In this document: in pieces, positions 17,239-27,093 of the stretch | Numbering within the stretch: position 1 is the stretch's first letter | How the letters are laid out: each line of letters begins with the position of its first letter | Origin: Polyangiaceae bacterium | GTDB lineage: Bacteria > Myxococcota_A > Polyangia > Polyangiales > Polyangiaceae | DNA: 64,000 nucleotides | Assembly: GCA_009781005.1 (NCBI GenBank) | Contig: WQYX01000016.1 | Coordinates: 1 to 64,000 of the forward strand | Direction: 5' to 3' | The notes under the pieces: generated by a model | The model's input: only the letters and a program-made list of their open reading frames with translations | Database searches by the model: none | Told to the model about the DNA's origin: nothing | Position numbers and translations under genes: made by a program

Positions 17239-19050
17239 TCAAGGGGCTGCTGCGAGACTGCCCGTACGTCGTGGCTCGGCAGCACCCCTCCACTCCGCAC
17301 CGAACCGGCCGATGGCAGGTGCATCCGCGAGGTGCCCGCGTTCGGTCAACGTGTACCCCATCTCCTTGAGACGGAAGGCCACGCCGTCATCGATACCATC
17401 TTTCTCGAAAACGACCGCGTCAGGTAAGTGCTGCATATGAAAACGCGGCGCGCCGACAGCAGCACCAATGTCGAGACCGAAATCGATGACATTCGAAATC
17501 TGCTGGAAGACCGTCGTGGTGATCGTGGGGCCTCCCGCAGCGCCGACCACGAGCTCAATCTTGCCATCGGAACCCGTGACGATCGTCGGCGTCATCGAGG
17601 AGAGCATGCGTTTGCCGGGGGCGATGGCATTCGCTTCACCCTGCACGAGCCCGAAACCGTTTGCCTGCCCAGGCGCCGCTGCAAAGTCATCCATCTCGTT
17701 GTTGAGGACGAACCCTGCCCCCTCCACGGTGACACCGGAGCCGTACCAGAAATTCAACGTGGTTGTCATCGCGACGGCATTTCCGTCCGCATCGACCACT
17801 GACAGGTGCGTCGTATGAGGGCCCGTCCCGCTCGGAGTTCCGGCGCTCGGGATCTCACTGGAGGGTGTTGCGCGATCCTTCATCATGGTCGAGCGTTGCT
17901 CTTCGGCCCATGCTTTCGAGAGCAGTTCATCGAGCGGCATTTTCACGAAGTCCGGATCGCCGAGCTTGGCGTTGCGCGCGGCGTACGCCCTGCGCATGGC
18001 TTCGAACATGAAATGCAGTGCCGTGGGGGATTGCCACCCGAGCGTGCGCAGATCGTACGTGTCCAGGATATGGCAAATCATGGCGAGGGTAACACCCCCG
18101 GACGACGGCGGCGGCATGGATGTGACGTGGTGCCCGTGGTAGGTGAACTCCATCGGCGTGCGCCACTTGGCTTGGTAGCTTTGAAGATCGAGATGGGTGA
18201 TTAGCCCCTTCTCGGCTTTCATCTGCCGAACGATCGCATCCGCCGTCGGCCCCTCGTAAAAGCCCTTTGGACCTTTTTCGGCAATACGCTCGAGTACGGA
18301 AGCAAGGTCCGGATTCCGAAAAAGGGAGCCCTTGGCGGGCAACGTGCCATCCGGAAAGAAGAGCGCCGCCGACACGGCGTGCTTTTTCAGCCTTTCACCC
18401 ATGCGCTTGAGTGTTTCGAGAAATCCATCATCAACAAGGAATCCCTTCGAGGCGAGGTCAATCGCTGGCAAGAGCAATTCGCGCCATGTTTTCTTTTTCG
18501 AACCGAGTTTGTCGTAAAGCTCGAAGAGCCCCGCGACGCTCGCTGGGACCCCCACCGAGCGAATCCCGTCGCGCACGTCGGGCACGGGCTTGCCATTCGC
18601 GTCCACGAACGCGTCACGCGTTGCAGCCAGGGGAGCGGTCTCCCGGAAGTCGAGAGCGGTCACGGCGCCGTTCATGCGCGTCACCGCAAAGCCCCCTCCC
18701 CCGAGGTTGCCCGCAGTTGGATACGCGACCGCGAGCGCAAAGGCAGTAGCAACCGCAGCATCTGCCGCATTGCCTCCTGCGGCGAGCACGTCACGTCCGA
18801 CCTTCGTCGATATGGCGTCGTCGGTGACGACCATACCCCGCTCCCCATGAACGACCACGGGCGTTCGGTAGGGCCAGCGTGGAGGCAACGTATTGGTTGC
18901 ATGAAGAGCTTCCGCACGAGCATGAGAGACAATCCCCTCGGCGCTCCGACCCGCGGGAGAATTCCGAGGAGTTGACGGCGCGCCGCACGAGACAATCGCG
19001 ACGAGAACAAGGAGTAACGGAAACGAACCAGCGACGCGGGGTTGGCGCAT
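17239..19050 (-). CDS. ggt: Gamma-glutamyltransferase (glutathione hydrolase), lipoprotein
   Basis: Transfers or hydrolyses the gamma-glutamyl group of glutathione in the envelope. The 603-residue protein starts with a lipoprotein signal peptide (lipobox IVSC, Cys at residue 22). The large-subunit start AISTKVGRDVLAAGGNAADAA and the PTAGNLGGGGFAV segment are typical. The autoprocessing and catalytic Thr lies in HTTHLSVVDADGNAV, with the small subunit continuing NFWYGSGVTVEGAGFVLNNE and LSSMTPTIV. The family normally matures into two chains at this Thr. It is 15 bp downstream of batE on the same strand, so it may be read through from the bat operon. The TGA stop is one base from repeat A2. Confidence 0.93.
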   Translation of the reverse strand: MRQPRVAGSFPLLLVLVAIVSCGAPSTPRNSPAGRSAEGIVSHARAEALHATNTLPPRWPYRTPVVVHGERGMVVTDDAISTKVGRDVLAAGGNAADAAVATAFALAVAYPTAGNLGGGGFAVTRMNGAVTALDFRETAPLAATRDAFVDANGKPVPDVRDGIRSVGVPASVAGLFELYDKLGSKKKTWRELLLPAIDLASKGFLVDDGFLETLKRMGERLKKHAVSAALFFPDGTLPAKGSLFRNPDLASVLERIAEKGPKGFYEGPTADAIVRQMKAEKGLITHLDLQSYQAKWRTPMEFTYHGHHVTSMPPPSSGGVTLAMICHILDTYDLRTLGWQSPTALHFMFEAMRRAYAARNAKLGDPDFVKMPLDELLSKAWAEEQRSTMMKDRATPSSEIPSAGTPSGTGPHTTHLSVVDADGNAVAMTTTLNFWYGSGVTVEGAGFVLNNEMDDFAAAPGQANGFGLVQGEANAIAPGKRMLSSMTPTIVTGSDGKIELVVGAAGGPTITTTVFQQISNVIDFGLDIGAAVGAPRFHMQHLPDAVVFEKDGIDDGVAFRLKEMGYTLTERGHLADAPAIGRFGAEWRGAAEPRRTGSLAAAP

Positions 19051-19065
19051 GATCGCCGGATTCTA

Positions 19066-19902
19066 CTATTTTGACGATTTTGCGAGAGGCAGGATTGTCC
19101 CAACGGGCAAGTAGCCGTCACCCGTAGACGTCGCGACGTGAACAAAGTCAGACCCTTCGTCGAATATGCGAACACGCGCGCCCTCGGGTAACGGCGCAAG
19201 CGCATTCTTGACGATATGGCGATCGTCCAGAAGACGTGCGTGCGATGTGATGACGATTCCCTCGTGGAGATTCTTGCGTGCGTCGCGCGCGATCGAGACA
19301 AAGAGCACAGCGAGCAGGAGAATTCCGCACGCGATGGCGGCTGTTGTCGTGCCGGCGACTTTGCCGCGCGTGCTCTTCGCCCGTGCGCGAACGGCAACAC
19401 CCATGGTGAGCGCAAGGGAGGCGAGGATCGTCAACATGGCCCACACGTTCTCGTTCAGGAGCATCACGATGGATCGACCGAATGACGCTCCGTGTTCGAG
19501 CACGATCGGTTCCCCGGCGCGCGCCCGCCGGCGAGCGATCTCCGCACGCACTTCGCCGAGAGCCTTCGACGCGTCAGCAACGAGCCGAGTGTCGCGCGAC
19601 AGATCGCGCGCTTCCTCGAACCCGGCCACCGCTCGCCCCATGTCGCCCGGCTGCTCGGCACCTGCCCGAACGCGCATGGCATAGGCGAGCCCCCGATCAT
19701 AGCTAACGACTGCATCCACCACTCCTCGATCGCCGAGCGCCTCGAAGTCGGCGATCGCGTCGACGGGCCGATCGTTCGCGAGTGCGTCCACGGCGTGTTG
19801 AAAGAGTGCGTCCGTCTCCGGCAGCGATGATTCGGCGTGCGCGATCGAACCAATGCAGAATACAACCATGGCGAGCGCCATTGTCACGCGGCTCTGCCTC
19901 AT
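19066..19902 (-). CDS. batE: BatE-like TPR/SH3 protein
   Basis: A 278-residue protein starting at ATG 19902, which overlaps the batD stop by 4 bp (ATGA). It has a signal peptide, then TPR-like helices (ALFQHAVDALANDRPVDAIADFEALGDR; YDRGLAYAMRVRAG), then two membrane segments (about residues 145-195). The C-terminal SH3-like domain (ILLLAVLFV, then HARLLDD ... VRIFDEGSDFVHVATSTGDGYLPVGTI) matches the BatE layout. Bat proteins form an envelope complex linked to oxygen tolerance in Bacteroides and to MoxR function elsewhere; the exact role is unresolved. It is the last gene of the operon. Confidence 0.8.
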   Translation of the reverse strand: MRQSRVTMALAMVVFCIGSIAHAESSLPETDALFQHAVDALANDRPVDAIADFEALGDRGVVDAVVSYDRGLAYAMRVRAGAEQPGDMGRAVAGFEEARDLSRDTRLVADASKALGEVRAEIARRRARAGEPIVLEHGASFGRSIVMLLNENVWAMLTILASLALTMGVAVRARAKSTRGKVAGTTTAAIACGILLLAVLFVSIARDARKNLHEGIVITSHARLLDDRHIVKNALAPLPEGARVRIFDEGSDFVHVATSTGDGYLPVGTILPLAKSSK

Positions 19903-21764
19903 TGGGCCTCGCTCTCGATGCGCCCAAGGACAGCTTCGACCCGTGCCCACATCTCGCGCACCGAGGAGATCGAGGCACCGTCAGGCGAGAACTGCGCGTC
20001 CTCGCACGCCCTCAATGCGGCGAGCAACTCATTGGTTGCTTCATCACCCACGCCCGCAGCCCTGAGCTCGCCCCGCGCAGTGTCCGCCGAAACGCCGCGA
20101 AGATTCACGCCCGTTTCGGCGGACACGACAGCGACGATCGCGCGCACGACGGCGCCGAGAGCCGCTTTCGCGTCGTCCCCTTCGCATGCGGCTTTCGCTT
20201 CCGCGCGCCGCGCCTTTGCGACGCGCTCGGGTGAGGGGGCGCGTTCGGCGCGATGCTCGCGCGCGCGGCGCAACATGGAGGTTGCACTGATGGCGAGGAC
20301 GCATGCGACGGGCAGCCCGAGGACGAGCGCCCAGAACCAGGCGCGATCGGACAAAAAACGCTCTGCTGTTCGACCCTCGAGCGTTCTTCGGATCGCGGGC
20401 AAGTTCGCGAGTACAGGTTCGGGTTCCGGCGCGCCCGCATCGTGTGTCGCGCCCGCTCTGACTTCGACGATACCGAGAGGTGCGTGAGCCACGACATAAG
20501 TTTTCTTGTCTGCGTTGTAGAAAGGCAAACGAATCTCGCCGAGATCCACGGCACCAGGCTCGCGAAAACGTACGACGTACGAGAACGTCCGCGTCCCGCC
20601 GAAGCGATCACTCTCCACAGCGCCGAGTTTGTCGTGACTCGATGCATCGAGCCATTCAACGCCGCGCACAACGGGGAGCGTGAGCTTCTCAGGGATATTT
20701 CCCGTGCCTCGGATCTCGAGCGTCACCCCCACGGCGCCGCCTTGATCGACACTTCGCGGCGACACAGTGGCCGAGAGCGCGAAGTCGCCAACGTCGCCGA
20801 CTGCGTACCCCGGAGGGCGACCGGCCACCGGTGGCTCGGTGACATCGACATGCAATGCCTCGCTCTGTCGCCGTCCTGACGGAGCGCCCGCAAGCGTGAG
20901 GGACATCGGCTCGATTTCGAGTCGCCCCGTCTTGAGCGGAAAGAGCGCATTCTTGCGAACGAGTTTCACGCTCCAGATGCGACCGCCAACAAGGGCCGTA
21001 CCGAGATCGATCGCGCGCGATTCATCCTCGATGAGCGAACGTTTGACGAAATCGTTCACCGTTGCCTCGTGGACGTCGGACACTCTGACGGGCCGCGCGT
21101 ACGGATCGGCGTAAAGGTAGACGTTCAGCGTCACCTGCTCGCCCACGACAGCGTGCGTTTTGTCGACCATCGCATGCAAGAACGCAACGGCTCCGCGCTC
21201 CTCGTCGAGATTCAATTTCGGATCGGCGGTGGGCTTCAAAGCCTCTTGTTGCGGCTCTTCCCCTATCCCAAAAAGCCCGCGAAAAGGGCTGTTCGCGAAA
21301 GGATCGAACGGCGAGCCGCCGAACGGCGAATGACGACCGCGAACGCCGCCTCCTTGTCCACGCGGCACCACGATCACGCGCACCGGCGAGGCCGCGCGTC
21401 GCGATCCATTGACGATGGCTGACGCTGGACCGAGCGCGAAAGTGCCAACCTTGTTCGCGCGAAGCGACCATGTGGTGGTCAGGCTGTTCACGGTGCTCGC
21501 GGCACCGTTCATGTTCATATGCATCTGCATAGGCGACGAACTCGCACCAACAATCGTGAAGCCCGTAACGGCTCCGGGCTGAGGATCCGAAGGCATCGCA
21601 CCGCCGCTCACCGCGACGGCGAGCGAGTACGAGAAAGTGTCGCCAACTTCGACGCGATCGGCATCCACAGACGCACTGATTTGTTGCGCTGCGGCCGGGC
21701 GCACAACCAAGAGCACGGCGAGCAGCGCGAATCCGATCGCGATCGAGCGGAGCACGGCGGCCAT
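19899..21764 (-). CDS. batD: BatD oxygen-tolerance family protein
   Basis: A 621-residue envelope protein with an N-terminal signal peptide ending near AAAQQISASVDADRVEVGDTF, the typical BatD start. Repeated beta-sandwich domains follow (for example WSLRANKVGTFALGPASAIV and LPVVRGVEWLDASSHDKLG). A membrane segment lies at about residues 475-500 (FWALVLGLPVACVLAISATSML) and the C-terminal domain is cytoplasmic and helical. It lies 2 bp downstream of batC and overlaps batE by 4 bp. Confidence 0.88.
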   Translation of the reverse strand: MAAVLRSIAIGFALLAVLLVVRPAAAQQISASVDADRVEVGDTFSYSLAVAVSGGAMPSDPQPGAVTGFTIVGASSSPMQMHMNMNGAASTVNSLTTTWSLRANKVGTFALGPASAIVNGSRRAASPVRVIVVPRGQGGGVRGRHSPFGGSPFDPFANSPFRGLFGIGEEPQQEALKPTADPKLNLDEERGAVAFLHAMVDKTHAVVGEQVTLNVYLYADPYARPVRVSDVHEATVNDFVKRSLIEDESRAIDLGTALVGGRIWSVKLVRKNALFPLKTGRLEIEPMSLTLAGAPSGRRQSEALHVDVTEPPVAGRPPGYAVGDVGDFALSATVSPRSVDQGGAVGVTLEIRGTGNIPEKLTLPVVRGVEWLDASSHDKLGAVESDRFGGTRTFSYVVRFREPGAVDLGEIRLPFYNADKKTYVVAHAPLGIVEVRAGATHDAGAPEPEPVLANLPAIRRTLEGRTAERFLSDRAWFWALVLGLPVACVLAISATSMLRRAREHRAERAPSPERVAKARRAEAKAACEGDDAKAALGAVVRAIVAVVSAETGVNLRGVSADTARGELRAAGVGDEATNELLAALRACEDAQFSPDGASISSVREMWARVEAVLGRIESEAQ

Positions 21765-21766
21765 CT

Positions 21767-22786
21767 CTATTTGTCGCTCATTCCACGGACGCGACGCCGC
21801 TCTCGTCCGAGCTGGCGCGCCGCTTCTTGCTGAACCGTCGGCGCATTCTCGAATCGATCGAGCACGCGCTCGTCCTGATTTTGTTTCGGGGGCGGTGGAG
21901 GCGAGCCCGCATCTTCTTCGGGTTTCGGCTCGTCCTTTCCGTCTTCGCCCGCATCTTTCTTGTCTTCGTTTTCGTCTTTCCCTGCGCCTGAATCCTTATG
22001 ATCGTTCTGGCCCGAGTCCTTACCTGAATCTTCGTTGCCGCTGTCTTGAGCACCCCCTTCGCCGCTATCCTGACCCGCGTCGTTCGCGGCGTCTTCGCTC
22101 GCATCGCTGGACGCATCTTGACCCGCGTCTTTCTTGTCCTCGATACGGCGGAGCGCGATCGCCCGGTTGTATGCCGCATCACGACCAACGGGATCCGGCG
22201 CAAAGGTCGCTTTGCCGGAATCGGTCGCGCCAAGGGGACCCGCGTCATCCATGCCTGGAGTAAGTTCGAGAGCCTTATCGTACGCGCTCACGGCTTCTTC
22301 GTAATTGCCATTCAAGAAATGGAGATTCCCTTCGAGGTAATAAGCTCGCGCGCGAAGTTCGATGGGCGAATCCTCCGCAACGGCACGCGCGATGAGGAGG
22401 GCACAGCCAACCTGCTCGCCGCGCCGAGTCTTGAACGATGGATCCTGCGCGCTCGCATCGAGCTCCTCTTCGCCGAAGCGGTGACCGAACGTCTCGGCAA
22501 TCTTGAAGAGCGCCAGCCCCAGATCGAACGATCCGTAGGCGAGTCTGCGCACGCGTGGCGGCGCGCCGATACTGCCTTCCTTGCATGCACCGGTCGTCAG
22601 GTATTCTTCGAGGATGTCCTTCGCAGCGGCTGCGTCTCCGCCATCGAGATGAGAGATGGCTTCCCGCACTCTAGGCGACTCGCGATCGAACGGTTGTGAT
22701 GGATCCCATCCACACGCAACGACGAGTGCGCTCGTTGCGACCGCAGCGACAAAGAATTGGCGGAAGCGTGAGCGACTGCGCTTCAT
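21767..22786 (-). CDS. batC: BatC-like TPR lipoprotein
   Basis: A 339-residue protein with a lipoprotein signal (lipobox VVAC, Cys at residue 25). TPR repeats follow, including ARAYYLEGNLHFLNGNYEEA VSAYDKALELTPG (about residues 143-178). The segment from about 220 to 300 is a low-complexity stretch rich in Asp, Lys, Gly and Ser with repeated DSG and DAGQD units, and then a PPPPP run. Position between batB (4-bp overlap) and batD supports BatC. The acidic stretch resembles the acidic linkers of other BatC proteins and is probably unstructured. Confidence 0.78.
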   Translation of the reverse strand: MKRSRSRFRQFFVAAVATSALVVACGWDPSQPFDRESPRVREAISHLDGGDAAAAKDILEEYLTTGACKEGSIGAPPRVRRLAYGSFDLGLALFKIAETFGHRFGEEELDASAQDPSFKTRRGEQVGCALLIARAVAEDSPIELRARAYYLEGNLHFLNGNYEEAVSAYDKALELTPGMDDAGPLGATDSGKATFAPDPVGRDAAYNRAIALRRIEDKKDAGQDASSDASEDAANDAGQDSGEGGAQDSGNEDSGKDSGQNDHKDSGAGKDENEDKKDAGEDGKDEPKPEEDAGSPPPPPKQNQDERVLDRFENAPTVQQEAARQLGRERRRVRGMSDK

Positions 22787-23868
22787 GGGAGCCCTCTCTT
22801 CTTTGCATCGCGCTCGTCTTTACGCCGCTTTGGCAGTGGCGCTTCAGGGACGAGTCCTTCGATCACGAGCAGCACGACGGCGATCCCGAGCGGCCAACCG
22901 TACTCTTCATCGAAGGCCGTCTCGACGCGCTCGGCGAGATCTTCACGCATCATCTTTTTCAGGCTGCGCGATACTTCGTCGATGCCCGTCTCGCCCCTCT
23001 CCGCCCGCACGATCGCGCCGCCCGTCGCCTTGGCGATCTCTGCGAGTTGCGCCTCGCCCTCGGCCGACAGCTCCGTCGTGATGGCGCGCCCGTCCTCGTC
23101 TCTGCGCATGCCGAGGATCTTGCCATCGGGACCGACATCGGGGATCGGCTCCGGCGCGCGCCCGCCGATCTGCACGACGTCGATGCGTGTTTTGTCGGCT
23201 GCGGCGGCCTTCGCGACGCTCACCGGATCTCCCTCGAGATCTTCGCCGTCGGTCACGAGCACGATGACGCGCACGTGATCCTTCGATTTTTGATCTCGCA
23301 GAAGAAGCTCGCGGGCGCGCTCGAGCGCGCGCGCAATCGCAGTGCCGCCAACGGGCATGTCGTTCGGTTCGAGCTGGCGGAAAAACTGACCGATCGCGGC
23401 TCCGTCACTCGTCAGCGGAAAACTCATGGGCTCGCCCGCGAACGCGATGGCGCCAAAACGAGCGCCGGGCAGATCGCGAACGAGCTTCGACACCTCGGCT
23501 TTCGCACGCGCGATGCGGCTCGGCGCAACGTCGCGCGCATACATGCTCTTCGAGTAATCGAGCACGACGACGACATCGAGATTCGTGGCGGGAATGAGCT
23601 TCGTACCGCGACCCCACTGCGGGCGCGCCAACGCAAAAAAAGCGCTCACGAGAGCGATGACGAGCAGAACGCTCTTGAAGGCGCGTCGCCCCGAGGCATC
23701 GAACGACTCGAGATGGGTAACGAGTTTTGGATCACCGAAGAGGACCGTGGCACGTCCACGCCGAATCGAAGCAAAGAGCAACGAGAGCGAGAAGACGATG
23801 ACGAGGAGGCCGCACGCAAACGCGACGACGAGCCACGGCATGACCGTCAGGTCGTAGAAGAACCTCAC
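22783..23868 (-). CDS. batB: BatB von Willebrand factor A membrane protein
   Basis: A 361-residue protein with N-terminal membrane segments (about residues 10-35 and 63-82). A VWA domain begins LDVVVVLDYSKSMY, whose Asp104, Ser106 and Ser108 form the MIDAS metal site, with TDGEDLEG completing it. A C-terminal membrane helix (WPLGIAVVLLVIEGLV) follows. This matches BatB. It overlaps batA and batC by 4 bp each, so the genes are translationally coupled. Confidence 0.9.
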   Translation of the reverse strand: MRFFYDLTVMPWLVVAFACGLLVIVFSLSLLFASIRRGRATVLFGDPKLVTHLESFDASGRRAFKSVLLVIALVSAFFALARPQWGRGTKLIPATNLDVVVVLDYSKSMYARDVAPSRIARAKAEVSKLVRDLPGARFGAIAFAGEPMSFPLTSDGAAIGQFFRQLEPNDMPVGGTAIARALERARELLLRDQKSKDHVRVIVLVTDGEDLEGDPVSVAKAAAADKTRIDVVQIGGRAPEPIPDVGPDGKILGMRRDEDGRAITTELSAEGEAQLAEIAKATGGAIVRAERGETGIDEVSRSLKKMMREDLAERVETAFDEEYGWPLGIAVVLLVIEGLVPEAPLPKRRKDERDAKKRGLP

Positions 23869-25049
23869 GGAAACCTCCGAACGAGGAAGATCCGCACGAG
23901 CGCCTCCATCGCGAGGAGCGCTGCGACGGGCACCACGAGCAGTGGAAACAGGTCCTCCATCGTCGCTGCCTGCGCCTCGAAACGCGTCTTCTCGAGACTG
24001 TCGAGGATGCGGTGCATGCTCTGCGCGAGTCCCTTCTTGTCCGTTGCGACGAAGGAATCACCGCCCGTGGTCGATGCCATGCGTTTGAGCAGCTCCGGGT
24101 TCACGGGAAAGTGCTCGCGCACGAAGCGAGGTTGCCCGAAGAGATCGACACCCTCCTGCACGTCGACCTCGTCGCCGTTACCGATCTGCACCGTGTAAAT
24201 CTTGACGGCCTGCGTCTGCGCGAGGTGCGCGGCGTAGTCGGGCGCGATGGAGCCAGCATTCGAGTCGCCGTCGGTCAAGAGGATGATGGCCTTCGAGCGT
24301 GCGTTCGAACGACGCAATCGCGCGACTGCAGTACCGACGGCATCGCCGATGGCCGTGCCGTTGCCGTCGATGAGACCGAGCTCCATCTTGCCGACGAGCG
24401 CCGCGAGAAGTGACTTGTCGAGCGTTGGCGGAGAAAGGATGTAGGCTGCACGTCCGAAGACGACGACACCGATGCGGTCCGTCTTTCTGCGCGAGATGAA
24501 GTCCAAGATGACTTCCTTCGCTGTATCGAGACGCGTAAGCCGTCGCGCGGGGCCGCGCTGTCCACCCTGAGCGCGGGCCGCGTCGTCGGCGTCCATCAGC
24601 GCTTTCATGGACTCCGAGAGGTCGAGCACGAGGACGATGTCGATGCCTTTGTCGTCCGCGTTCTCCCCACGGAGCACGTTCTGCGGGCGGGCGAGCGCAA
24701 GGATGCAGAGTGCAATCGTTGCTCCGCGGATCATCCCGGGCACGTCGCGAAAGCGCGTGCGCACGCCTCGCGGACCGATCACGAGCGGCGCAATGGTAGC
24801 GATGCGAAGGCGAGGCGTGCGCGTGTCGGCAGCAAGGGTCATGCGCCAGACGACGGCGGACACGACGACGACGATGATCCCGCCGACAACGGGCAAGCGC
24901 GCGCCGGCCGGGAGTCCCTTGAGGACCGGCGCAGTCCAGATCGCCGTGACCCAGGCATCGCCGCGCGCAAGTGCGGGGTAGACGAGGCCGAGCACGAAAA
25001 AAGAGAGCGTTCCGAGAGCAACCGTGACAGCGCGCAGCGAGCGACTCAC
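23865..25049 (-). CDS. batA: BatA von Willebrand factor A membrane protein
   Basis: A 394-residue protein starting at GTG 25049, which overlaps the previous stop by 4 bp (GTGA); the open frame upstream is within another gene. Membrane segments occupy about residues 8-28, 52-70 and 105-120. The VWA domain has the MIDAS motif DLSES (Asp143, Ser145, Ser147) and LLTDGDSNAG. A C-terminal membrane helix (LFPLLVVPVAALLAMEALV) follows. BatA and BatB paralogues normally sit side by side as here. Confidence 0.9.
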   Translation of the reverse strand: MSRSLRAVTVALGTLSFFVLGLVYPALARGDAWVTAIWTAPVLKGLPAGARLPVVGGIIVVVVSAVVWRMTLAADTRTPRLRIATIAPLVIGPRGVRTRFRDVPGMIRGATIALCILALARPQNVLRGENADDKGIDIVLVLDLSESMKALMDADDAARAQGGQRGPARRLTRLDTAKEVILDFISRRKTDRIGVVVFGRAAYILSPPTLDKSLLAALVGKMELGLIDGNGTAIGDAVGTAVARLRRSNARSKAIILLTDGDSNAGSIAPDYAAHLAQTQAVKIYTVQIGNGDEVDVQEGVDLFGQPRFVREHFPVNPELLKRMASTTGGDSFVATDKKGLAQSMHRILDSLEKTRFEAQAATMEDLFPLLVVPVAALLAMEALVRIFLVRRFP

Positions 25050-26158
25050 GACTGTCCTCCCTCCGCAGGCGGCCCGGGCGCAACCGAGGGCGCGGTCGCA
25101 CGCACGATGTGCTCGCCACTGGTCAACGCGAACGCACATTGCTCCGGCGTGGGCGTGAGGTTTGCAAACTTGACGAGATCACACTCCGAGAGAAACTGGC
25201 TGATCTCGGAGAGCGGCGCGAACCCAGCGGCGTGAGTCTCGAGCGCCGTCAGGATCTCGTCCGTGGTCGATTCGAGGCCGTCGAACCCAAAGCGCGCACC
25301 GAGGTAGCCGCGCACCGCGTCGCTCACCCGATCGAAGTATTCGGCGTGACGCCCGGCATCGAGCAGCCCCGCGCAGCGAACCTCGTCGAGTTTCTCGAGA
25401 GCGATCTCCCATGGCGGTCGTGGTGGCGGCGGTGGAAGGACGGGCTTCGGTCGCTTCAGCCATCTGTAAACGAGATACGCGGCAAGAGCCCCAACGAGGA
25501 CGCCGAGGCTTCCCCAGAGCACCGCCTTCTTCAGCGCCGTCCATTCTTCGCGCTGGGGTCGCGGCGGCGGGTTCGGCTTCGGTTCGGCGTCCGGCGTGTT
25601 TGCGATCGGATCTTCGACGACGATCGAATGCGCATGCGTGCACACCGTCGCGATCTCACCGTTGGCGCGCGCAACGGCGACGGGCAACGGCGGCAACTCC
25701 ATCACGTGTCGCCCCAGGCTTTCGGGAAGCACGACGAGCGGCAGCTCGAGGTGCGTCGTGCCTTGCGTTTTCGTTGGATCATCAGGCTCGGACCAGAGCT
25801 CGGCGCCCGCACCGCCGTCTTGATTTGGAATGATGAATCCCGCTCTGCGAAGGTAGTTCTTCGCGTCGACGGCCGATGCAAGATCGAGCCCCGAGGGCAA
25901 CACACGTTCTCCCTTTCCGTGACGCACGGCAATGGAGAGCGTTGCCGCCCAACCGCTCGTGCCGTGGGTGGGAAACGTCTCGGTGAGCTCGGGCCGGGCC
26001 GCGCCTTTCGGAATGCTCTCGACGCAACCGCCGATCGATCCCGCGTCCGGATCCGCCGCTGGCCCCTGCGCCGCCGCATGGTTCGACGCGCAGACGATAA
26101 GCATGCAACATGCAACTATCGCAGCAAGCGCAACACTCGGGCGCGCCCCACGGCTCAT
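25046..26158 (-). CDS. Bat-operon membrane protein (DUF4381-like)
   Basis: A 370-residue protein: signal peptide (residues 1-30), an extracytoplasmic beta-type domain with Cys45, one membrane helix (about 213-232, VLWGSLGVLVGALAAYLVYR), a proline-rich cytoplasmic stretch, and a helical C-terminal domain (PWEIALEKLDEVRCAGLLD; YFDRVSDAVRGYLGARFGFD). The last part is the pattern seen in DUF4381-type proteins found between the DUF58 and VWA genes of MoxR/Bat operons. It overlaps both neighbours by 4 bp. Function is unknown; assembly with BatA/BatB is inferred from position. Confidence 0.72.
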   Translation of the reverse strand: MSRGARPSVALAAIVACCMLIVCASNHAAAQGPAADPDAGSIGGCVESIPKGAARPELTETFPTHGTSGWAATLSIAVRHGKGERVLPSGLDLASAVDAKNYLRRAGFIIPNQDGGAGAELWSEPDDPTKTQGTTHLELPLVVLPESLGRHVMELPPLPVAVARANGEIATVCTHAHSIVVEDPIANTPDAEPKPNPPPRPQREEWTALKKAVLWGSLGVLVGALAAYLVYRWLKRPKPVLPPPPPRPPWEIALEKLDEVRCAGLLDAGRHAEYFDRVSDAVRGYLGARFGFDGLESTTDEILTALETHAAGFAPLSEISQFLSECDLVKFANLTPTPEQCAFALTSGEHIVRATAPSVAPGPPAEGGQS

Positions 26159-27087
26159 CGCGTCCTCACTCTGCGCGCGCGCCGTGCGAACAAATCTCGG
26201 ATCGGCTTGACGAACGAGCCGTTCGTCTCGATCTCGACCGCGTCGAGACCGAGCTTGAAGAAGAGTTTCTGCTGCGTCTCGCGGATCTTCTTCATCTCCG
26301 CGTGGTGGTGCGCGCGCACGCGCGCATCGGATGTGTCGACGACGATCATCTCGCCGCTCTCGAGATCCTCGAATGTCGCAAGGCCGACGTCAGGTAGCTC
26401 GAAGTCGCGCCGATCGGTGAGCACGACGGGGATGACGTCGTGCTTGGCGCTCGCCAAAGACAGCGCGCGTTCGTAGCCCGACGTGAAGAAATCGGACACG
26501 ACGAACGCGACGCTTCTTCGCCGCGCAACGTGAGCGAGCGCTTCGAGGGTGCTCTTCAGATCCGTTGCGGCGCCGAGCTTCGGCACGCGATTCGTGTACT
26601 CGTCGCGTGCAGGCGCCGGCTCCGGCGCCTCGAACCCCAAGATCTCGCGCACGACACGCATGACGTGCTTTTCGCCCTTCTTCGGGGGAACGATGCGCTC
26701 GACTTTGCTCGTCGACAGGATGAGACCGATGCGGTCGTTGTTACGAATGGCGCTGAAAGCGAGCAGCGCTGCCACCTCGGAAGCAACGCGGGCCTTCGGC
26801 GCGCGCGCAGTGCCGAAGCGTTCGCTCGCGGAGAGATCCACGGCGAGCATGACGGTCATCTCGCGCTCTTCGACGAAGACCTTCACGAACGTCTCGTTCA
26901 TGCGCGCAGAGACGTTCCAGTCGATCGATCGGATGTCGTCGCCCGCTTGGTACGGGCGCACTTCGCGAAATGCGAGGCCTTGACCCTTGAAGCTCGATTT
27001 GTACGTCCCCGATAGCTGTTCGTTGGCGAGGTGCGCTGTGTGAATTTCGATCGTGCGCAGCGCGGCAAGGACTTCGCGAGGGATCAT
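26155..27087 (-). CDS. DUF58 domain protein of the MoxR/Bat operon
   Basis: A 310-residue cytoplasmic protein starting at ATG 27087 (MIPREVLAALRTIEI), which fits the family start. An in-frame ATG at 27099 and residues further upstream are encoded by repeat element B1. The DUF58 core contains FREVRPYQAGDDIRSIDWNV followed by a VWA-like fold (LAVDLSASERFG). DUF58 proteins are usually coupled to MoxR ATPases. No Shine-Dalgarno is visible before either ATG, because the region is occupied by the element. It overlaps the next gene by 4 bp. Confidence 0.87.
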   Translation of the reverse strand: MIPREVLAALRTIEIHTAHLANEQLSGTYKSSFKGQGLAFREVRPYQAGDDIRSIDWNVSARMNETFVKVFVEEREMTVMLAVDLSASERFGTARAPKARVASEVAALLAFSAIRNNDRIGLILSTSKVERIVPPKKGEKHVMRVVREILGFEAPEPAPARDEYTNRVPKLGAATDLKSTLEALAHVARRRSVAFVVSDFFTSGYERALSLASAKHDVIPVVLTDRRDFELPDVGLATFEDLESGEMIVVDTSDARVRAHHHAEMKKIRETQQKLFFKLGLDAVEIETNGSFVKPIRDLFARRARRVRTR

Positions 27088-27093
27088 GGCGGG

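Noticed and set aside
22696-24198. 500-codon plus-strand open frame over batB and batA
   Set aside because: Runs across two well-supported VWA genes on the opposite strand, with shadow-like composition.
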